Assembly (NCBI GenBank): GCA_032716605.1
Contig: CM064492.1
Location: 54,482,364 to 54,546,363, forward strand
DNA length: 64,000 bases
Source: Paralithodes platypus
Taxonomy: Eukaryota > Arthropoda > Malacostraca > Decapoda > Lithodidae
Direction of reading: 5' to 3'
Shown: in pieces, positions 58,071-64,000 of the stretch
How the letters are laid out: the number at the start of each line of letters is the position of its first letter
Position numbering within the stretch: the stretch's first letter is position 1
Translations under genes and position numbers: made by a program
The notes under the pieces: model-generated
What the model saw: only the letters and a program-made list of their open reading frames with translations
Database searches by the model: none
Told to the model about the DNA's origin: nothing

Positions 58071-58369
58071 ATGACAAGAGAGGGTCGCTGATGCGCACGT
58101 TCGACAGGGATCTGCACATGACGGAACACGGGATGGGCCTTAAGCGGTAACTAAGGTAAACCCCTTTTTCTTCTCTTCTATGCTTTTTTCACCTTCGGTG
58201 GTAGTTTTGGTTAATGTACAACGTCTCCTAGAGCAAGATAAGGAGTAGACTCTAGACGTTTTCTTTTTTAACCGCGGTTGGAATGACGACATAGCAGTCA
58301 AAATAGACAAGTCGTCATTGCAATTAGGTTAATAGCCTTGACGTTGGATTTGCCAAGACTACTAACAAA
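58071..58369 (-). repeat. DIRS-B left ITR (element 5' end)
   Basis: 299 bp inverted match to 48601-49431 without the TTAA insert. Ends at GACTACTAACAAA. Confidence 0.9.
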
Positions 58370-59022
58370 TTTGTATTTTCTAAATACAATTTTTTTTCTC
58401 TTTCTGATTAAATTAGTGGTCATGGGGTATCCATACCATACCATACCATAGTAAAGAATTAAAGTGCCTTCTCTAGAAGACATTGTGGTACCGATAAATC
58501 ATTGTCGCTATTCAGCCGGATGAGATATACTGTACAAATGAATCCTCGCTAACTCGGACTAATTGGGGGGGGTAGACCACTACTGAAAAGTCTGATTTTC
58601 CGAGAAGTAAAAAATCCGACTTAGTGTCCGATTTAAGAGAGGGAAAATGTTCGATTTGGAAGGGGGAGTCCGTGCCACCATAGAAAACGGAAACTACCCT
58701 ATCACTAATAACGTAGACTCTAGATGAATTACAGTATACAGCAGACACATTATACAGTACAGGTACATGTAAATATATAGTATAAAGGGAATACAGTGCA
58801 ATATTTTTAGTGAACAGTACATTATAGTACAGTGTACTATATACTGTAATGTACTGATCTGGAACACTCACCCTCCCATAAGAAACACTGGAAACAGGTC
58901 CCTTCTTCACTCCTTGCCCTGTGATGTGTACTGTAGGTTTGTATGTAGTCTTGCTGTAGTTCTTGATTGTTTTTCCTTGATGATTGTCTTTTCCCCCCTC
59001 CCACCTCCACCATCCCCACACT

Positions 59023-59409
59023 TCACTGCCCCTCACTCCCCTTCTCCACCTCACTGTCCTTCTCCATCTCACTGTCCTTCTCCATTTCACTGTCCTTCTC
59101 CATTTCACTGTCCTTCTCCATCTCACTGTCCTTCTCCACCTCACTGTCCTTCTCCACCTCACTGTCCTTCTCCCCCTCACTCCCCTTCTCCACCTTACTC
59201 CCCTTCTCTACCTCACTGTTCTGCTCCATCTCACTGTCCTTCTCCATTGCACTGTTTTTCTCCATCTCACTGTTCTTCACACCCCCACTGTTCTTCGGCT
59301 TCACACCCCCACTGTTTTTTAGACCATGTCCTTTACTGTTCATAGGACCCTTACCCTTACCTTCACACATCACCATCACATCGTCAATGTCGCTATCTAG
59401 GTCCATCAT
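59023..59409 (-). repeat. 18-bp tandem repeat (hexapeptide KDSEME on minus strand)
   Basis: More than twelve 18-bp units of CTGTCCTTCTCCATCTCA type between about 59020 and 59290. On the minus strand they keep an open frame coding for E(K/M)xSE hexapeptides, an acidic-basic repeat. Lies 3' of the transposase within Tigger-B; may be an extension of its tail or a private expansion in the 3' UTR. Confidence 0.85.
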
Positions 59410-59702
59410 ACTGGTATTCAGATCTGACCATGGGATCGTGTCAGCTGTACTGAAGGAAGTCGATGCGTCGATGCAACTGAGACTGAACTAGCACCAGAGG
59501 ATGTTCGAGGTCTGGTTGGTGTTGGTGTTGGAGTGAAGAAGGAACTAATCTTTTGTTGCTTCTTGCTGTCCAGGTAGGCCTTCTGCACAGAAAAGCGGCC
59601 ACTTCAAAGATGCTCGTAGAGAAAAGTCAACTTATCATCCATTTCCTGCGATAGGTACTTCAGAATGGTATCAAAGGAATCCAGGACACTGGCTAGGCTG
59701 AC

Positions 59703-60556
59703 CTATGCCTCACCAGTTTCTGCTGCTTCTTCGTCTTCGTCTGGCTCCTCCTCTACAGAGCCACCGAGCACCTCTGCAGCAATTTCTTCATCAGTCTTGT
59801 GTTGATGAACTGGTAGATCGACATCTTGTTGTATCCAGTCCTCCACCTCGGTCTCAGGAAGGTCACCCTGGTTGGCCTGCTGGATTAGGTTGCGAAAGTC
59901 CCCAGCCTCGAACTCAAGGAACCCATTTTCGTTGACTTTGGGGATATCAAGCAGCTTACACCAGCCGTTCTTGAGTGTGTTAAATGTGACTTCTTTCCAA
60001 GCTTTGGCCAAGTTGTAGTGCCAGTTGTAGGTGCAATCACAGAGGGTGTACTTCTTTAAATTTTCCAGACTTTTCTTGCCTCGTTCATCCACATAACCCT
60101 CCTCGTCCATTCCATCCTCAACTATGACAAGACACTGTTCTAGAAATTTCCTCTTGTATCGCCTCTTACAACTCTCGATGATACCCTGGTCCATGGGCTG
60201 GATGACACTGGTTGTGTTAGGGGGCAAATACATTTATTTTATTTTACCATTTGAGCTCTCCAACTTAGAAGTACAAGGGTGTGCAGGTGCGTTATCCAGC
60301 AGGAGGATTGCAACTGCTTAGTCATGAGGGATACCATAGATTCTTTGCTGGAAAGATCGAACAGATGGAACAAAACGCCCATGGAAGACTTCCTCGGTGA
60401 TGTGCTGGTTGAACCAAGCACTCGTGGCCCCATAGTAATCCACAGGCAGCTGGTTTGTATTCATTAAATCCTTCAGGATTCTTAGCTTCTGTGATTTTCC
60501 CACAACAGTTGGTGTGAGGCGGTGACTTCCATCAGCGTTAGCGCAACATAACACAG
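59703..60556 (-). pseudogene. Tigger-B transposase, DDE domain (partial, with stops)
   Basis: Minus strand. From 60556: CANADGSHRLTPTVVGKS, then NQLPVDYYGATSAWF, a stop at about 60318, then ILLLDNAPAHP near 60290 with the second catalytic Asp. A second stop follows near 60237, then YLPPNTTSVIQPMDQG near 60230 with the third catalytic Asp. The frame then runs to 59703. A typical tail (KISSFFTPTPTPTRP) continues in frame after that stop, near 59560. The first catalytic Asp and the DNA-binding domain are displaced by the DIRS insertion. At least three in-frame stops; inactive. Confidence 0.88.
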
Positions 60557-60559
60557 AGT

Positions 60560-61160
60560 ACGTTTTGACAACCCGTAAGGGAAGGAAGGAAAAGCTAATA
60601 TTTATTGGTGGCTCCTGAAGTCAATGACGTAAGAGCCTATGATAATATGGCCTCGTTCCGGTCTCCTCAGAGACCGGGTTAACCTTGATAGCGACGGTCG
60701 AGAACCAAGATCATCTTAGGGGGTACCCCTTAATCATTCCTAAGGCACGTCATTGGGACGGAGCCACTGAAAAGTAGAAAATAAAAAAGAAAAGAATTAA
60801 CACAGTTCGAATAGCGCGCCTATACGCCTTCCATTCCTACTCTTTGTTTCCCATCCACATGCCTCCTACCGTTATCTCCCGAGATGCGTCCTCTAATGTA
60901 TATATCAAGTTGAGCATGTGTATGGGAAGGGGATGGTGGGAGGGCAATTGTCGTCATTGACTTCAGGAGCCACCAATAAATATTAGTTTTTCCTTCCTTC
61001 CCTTACGGGTTGTCAAAACCGTAATTTATTGGTGACTCCTTACGTCAATGACGTAAGAGCCTAGAATATCATGACCGGTGGAGGGACCTTCATATGCTCA
61101 TCAAAATTAAAAATTTAATAAGAAGACTAAAAACGAATACGTAAACTGTGACATGTGTCT
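60560..61160 (-). mobile_element. Third DIRS family, 3' end only (right ITR and ICR)
   Basis: Read on the minus strand: right terminus at 60560 (GTTTTGACAACCCGTAAGG), an ITR of ~390 bp, then 60951-61062, whose two halves match the right end (CATTGACTTCAGGAGCCACC...) and a left-end-like ATTTATTGGTGACTCC. This is the ICR layout of DIRS-A in reverse. About 100 bases after the ICR, DIRS-A2 begins, so the coding part of this element should lie beyond DIRS-A2, outside the window. Confidence 0.65.
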
Positions 61161-62514
61161 ATTTATTAGTGGCCCCTCCATCATTGACGAACATGCCTAT
61201 TACATAAGGCACCCTCTTCAAACACTCATCCGCCGTAGTTTTGAATCTACCGCGCAGAGCATCTAAAATATGAGGAGCCTTCATCATGAGCACACGCGAC
61301 CTCACTCATGGCTTCAGTCATTATGAATTGGGTTCTCACTACGAAAAAACTTCGTAAAATATAAAAACAAAAACAAAATAAGAATAACTATTCAATAAGC
61401 TTTCCATAATATCGTGGATGTACTTGTGTGGATCTTTGACCAGACGCTGACTCAGGCGTCATTCTTCCTTCTCTGCTCTGCGCTCAGCCTGCCCGGACGT
61501 GTCTCCCCACGCTCCGCTGGTTCCACATTTGTTGCGTCCCTAGTGATTTTTTTCTCATTTGTTTACTCCGGGATGTATCGAGTAAGGTTAGGATATGCGT
61601 AGCAGGAGTGTCCTGTGCTGGTTGCCCGCAGTGCAGTGTATTTTGGGTCGTGTGTTTGGGGCATCTATTTCGGATGTACCCTCGTGGTCCTGTTGTGGAC
61701 TTGTGAACTTTATCACTGTTAGCTAGCTTTGTGATGCAGGCGGCTTTCATTACGTGTTATTATTGCTTCCTTTTATCTTTCTGATGAGGTAGCTTATTTT
61801 TGCTGACGTTCCCAGCGTATTTTTCTTCACTTAGTGAAGTTTTTTGTGGGTCCCGAGTCAGTTCTTCCTTTTGCCGGAAGTGTTTGCTACAGTGGTGTGT
61901 TGACGGTGGTTCCTGTTGTGATATACAGTAATTCAGTGCTTTTTGTTTATATTACGACATGCTTACTTTTATGTCCGTCTGCCTAGGCCTAGCCAGCCTC
62001 TCGTAGCTTTGCCACATGTACAAGTGTTATTGATTTATGTTATAAATATGTACTACTGTGTCATGTGTGTCCTGGTTTAGTTGTGTATTGGCTAATTCCT
62101 CGGACTATGTTAGGCCCGGCGTTAGTTGTGTTTTGGCTACGCCTCGGTCCTGTTTTGCGTTCAGATGGTATCTGGACGGGGTGGGTTATTTCCGGCGGGT
62201 TTTTCTCGATTACACCATGAAAAACCCGGCTGGTTGCCGAGTTTTAGCCACAAGTGGTTTAAAAACAGGCTGGTTTCCCCGGCGAGTGGGTGTCTGTGGC
62301 TCCCCAGGACTGCGTCTCTGTGGTGCCTGTTTCAGGCCCCTTATGAATCCCGGCGGGATGGCTGTACCCATCTAACAGTGTTCATACGGACACGTGTTTG
62401 TAGTTTTTTCGGTTTTGCAAAGCCAATAAAAAACCTAAGCTGTTGTTGTTTTTCCTCCCCGGCGATCTTTTACAATGAAGTGGGGATAGGATTGGTTGGG
62501 GTTAACTTTAAATC

Positions 62515-62940
62515 ACCCGGCGGGTGCAACCTGGAAGGGTGGGATGAACGAATTTACAATAGAAATTCAGTTTAGTTGACCAGACTTTGAGGGATGCATT
62601 GTGTATCACCTTCAACATACGGCGAATTAAGGCACAATTGGGGTTAACGTTTTTAAACTATTATTCACACCCGGCGGGTGCTCCCTGGAAGGGTGGGAAT
62701 AACGAATTTTCAATTCAGTTAGTTAACCAGACAATTGAGGGATACGTTTTGTATCGCCGCCTTCAGCTTAAGGCGTAATTGGGGTTAACAGCTTTTAAAA
62801 AACTAATATTCACGCCCGGCGGGTGCTCCCTGGAAGGGTGGGAATAACGAATTTACAATTCAGTTAGTTAACCAGACAATTGAGGGATACGTTTTGTATC
62901 GCCGCCTTCAGCATACGGCGATCTAAAAAGATACTTCGGG
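62515..62940 (+). repeat. Leader sub-repeats in DIRS-A2, three copies
   Basis: Each unit starts CCCGGCGGGTG and continues CCTGGAAGGGTGGGA, ACGAATTT, GTTAACCAGAC, GTATCGCCGCCTTCA and a GGCGA/GGCGT motif. Spacings 154 and 145. Confidence 0.88.
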
Positions 62941-63316
62941 AGAAGCTAGGTCTCGTATATGTGTCAGGCTTCCCAGTTTTTGATCCACGAGATAATTCAA
63001 AATTGAATCTGGAAACAAACACCACCGGAAAGACTAAAATCAGTTATAAACGCCATGCGGGTCTTTATATTATGTCAGAGGGTATTCATAAATCTTTTTG
63101 GACAAGTTAAGATAATTTGAAATCTTTTACTTAGGAACCCCACCGCGTAGCGAGCCGTAGTCGTTGTGGATTGCTTCTCGTTACCCGGCGGGTTATTTTA
63201 CACTTGTGTGCGGAAATGTTGGATTAACCTTATGAGCATTAATTCCTGGAAATTTTCTTTTTTTCCAGAGCTGGGTCTATACAGAACCTGGAGTAAGTTT
63301 CCCACCAGTCTCTGTC

Positions 63317-64000
63317 ATGGCTACCTTTGCCCCGGTTTTTGCTTTATGCATTACGCCCTCCTGTTCAGGTATCCCTATTTTTGCGCACACCCTTTGTATA
63401 AAATGTGTTAAAGGTCTCGACCGCTCAAGGGGTCTGTGGGTGATGCGAAACTGTACCTTTTGCTCTCAACTCAGTTTAAAAGTCTTACAAGACAATGACA
63501 AGACCGCAGCGGTCGCCTTACGGGAGGTCAGGCAGCAGATGACCGCTTATACTACTATTGTGGCTCATAAGTCACTTCAATGCGATAACGTCCAGTTATG
63601 GGATAAGTTACTAGTTGAGCACCCTCCCCTTAAACGTCCCTCTAGAGTAACTGTTCGTAAACCAACAGAGACTGGACAGGGTTCTATACTTGCTCCAGCC
63701 CCAGGCACAGCTAAGCGACAGCGAGAACCGACGCCCCCGGTGGCAGCCTCCTCGTCACGGGCGAGATCTAAGTCCAGGTCCCCGCTTAGGCAGCAGCCGC
63801 CGAGTCTCTCTTCTTCACCAACGAGCAAGAAGAGTAAGACAGAGGGGTCAACGAGTGAATATAGCGAGAAATCCTCTAAACCCAAGAGCAGTTCGCGGTC
63901 GCACCGTAGCCACAAATCTTCCCGGAAGGACTCACATGATCGAGGGGCCTCCCGGCGTTCACCGGAGTCTAGTGCCCCTCGTCATACCTCTACCCCCGAC
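63317..64000 (+). CDS. DIRS-A2 Gag, N-terminal part (runs off window)
   Basis: Open from ATG 63317 to the last base (228 codons). Collinear with DIRS-A1 Gag: same N-terminal cysteine/histidine cluster (C11, C16, H24, C27, C30, C46, C49; the Cys at 33 of A1 is Gly here), REVRQQM(T/S)AYTTIVAHKSLQC, and the Arg/Ser region (ARSKSRSPLRQQ, SSRSHRSHKSS). Most differences from A1 fall outside these motifs, which supports coding constraint while the family was active. Confidence 0.92.
   Translation, partial: MATFAPVFALCITPSCSGIPIFAHTLCIKCVKGLDRSRGLWVMRNCTFCSQLSLKVLQDNDKTAAVALREVRQQMTAYTTIVAHKSLQCDNVQLWDKLLVEHPPLKRPSRVTVRKPTETGQGSILAPAPGTAKRQREPTPPVAASSSRARSKSRSPLRQQPPSLSSSPTSKKSKTEGSTSEYSEKSSKPKSSSRSHRSHKSSRKDSHDRGASRRSPESSAPRHTSTPD

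Larger units (their letters stand above)
48601..58369 (-). mobile_element. DIRS-B: divergent, decayed DIRS-like retrotransposon
   Basis: A 9.8-kb element (including a nested LINE and a TTAA element), GC-rich, read on the minus strand: left ITR 58071-58369, leader, gag, RT/RNase H/Dam-like, recombinase, internal complementary region 49496-49610, right ITR 48601-49431. ICR first half equals the reverse complement of 48601-48670, second half that of 58333-58369. Coding regions carry many frameshifts, so it is a dead copy. Its GC bias and proteins differ strongly from DIRS-A, so it is a separate family. Confidence 0.92.
58535..60560 (-). mobile_element. Tigger-like transposon (Tigger-B), 3' part, decayed
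   Basis: The terminus at 58535 (next to TA, CCTCGCTAACTCGGACTAAT) matches the MITE at 31503. The transposase is read on the minus strand. The 5' half of the element is missing because a DIRS element begins at about 60560; the rest should lie beyond the window. Confidence 0.82.
61161..64000 (+). mobile_element. DIRS-A2: second copy of family A, 5' part
   Basis: Left ITR begins at 61161 (ATTTATTAGTGGCCCC) and matches DIRS-A1 through the ITR, leader and start of gag, with numerous substitutions. It runs off the end of the window. The leader has three ~150-bp sub-repeats (starts near 62515, 62669, 62814). Confidence 0.93.

Noticed and set aside
58914..59491. Plus-strand Ser/Pro/His-rich ORFs over the 18-bp repeat
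   Set aside because: Tandem repeats with a length divisible by three stay open in all frames. The minus strand is favoured by the neighbouring transposase.

Overview
The window is eukaryotic and reads as one long stretch of intronic DNA inside a voltage-gated calcium channel gene on the + strand, filled with transposable elements. The only host coding sequence I can support is three short exons (24834-24946, 26908-27014, 46173-46433). They encode domain III S2-S5 of a Cav2-type alpha-1 subunit (insect cacophony). The first two are versions of the same protein segment with matching phases, so they look like a mutually exclusive pair. The introns run off both ends of the window. Channel type, repeat content (DIRS tyrosine-recombinase retrotransposons, RNase H-bearing LINEs, Tigger/pogo elements) and introns above 19 kb suggest an arthropod, most likely a decapod crustacean. 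This is inference; no species marker is visible.

Layout. 1-4805: 3' part of an I/Nimb-like LINE with a long intact ORF2, inserted in a foldback MITE (4806-5567). 5570-10200: intron with a TA-flanked relic, a LINE tail and a 29-bp tandem repeat. 10205-21112: a nested stack. A 5'-truncated LINE copy (10205-11244 and 20888-21112) is split by a complete DIRS-like element, DIRS-A1 (11245-20887), whose gag is split by another foldback MITE (15382-16350). DIRS-A1 carries inverted terminal repeats, an internal complementary region, gag, RT/RNase H/Dam-like domains and a tyrosine recombinase. 21669-23954: a TA-flanked TIR element with a Tigger deletion derivative nested in it. 24221-27014: satellite-like repeat, TTAA MITE and the alternative exon pair. 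27015-46172: a 19.2-kb intron with at least six MITE families, a SINE-like tRNA head and homopolymers. 46173-46433: channel exon. 46650-47310: relic LINE. 48601-58369: a second, divergent GC-rich DIRS element on the minus strand (DIRS-B), decayed, with a CR1-like LINE inside its RT and a piggyBac-like TTAA element inside one terminal repeat. 58535-60560: decayed Tigger transposase (minus). 60560-61160: 3' end of a third DIRS family (minus), cut by a second copy of family A (DIRS-A2, 61161 to the window end).

The three DIRS families share one architecture. Each has inverted terminal repeats with an extra hairpin-forming tail at the 3' end, and an internal region that is the reverse complement of the joined right and left ends. 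The most striking observations are the alternative Cav2 exon pair, a textbook A_AAA_AAC -1 slippery site directly before the DIRS-A1 gag stop codon, and a poly-G tract after the recombinase gene in two divergent DIRS elements.
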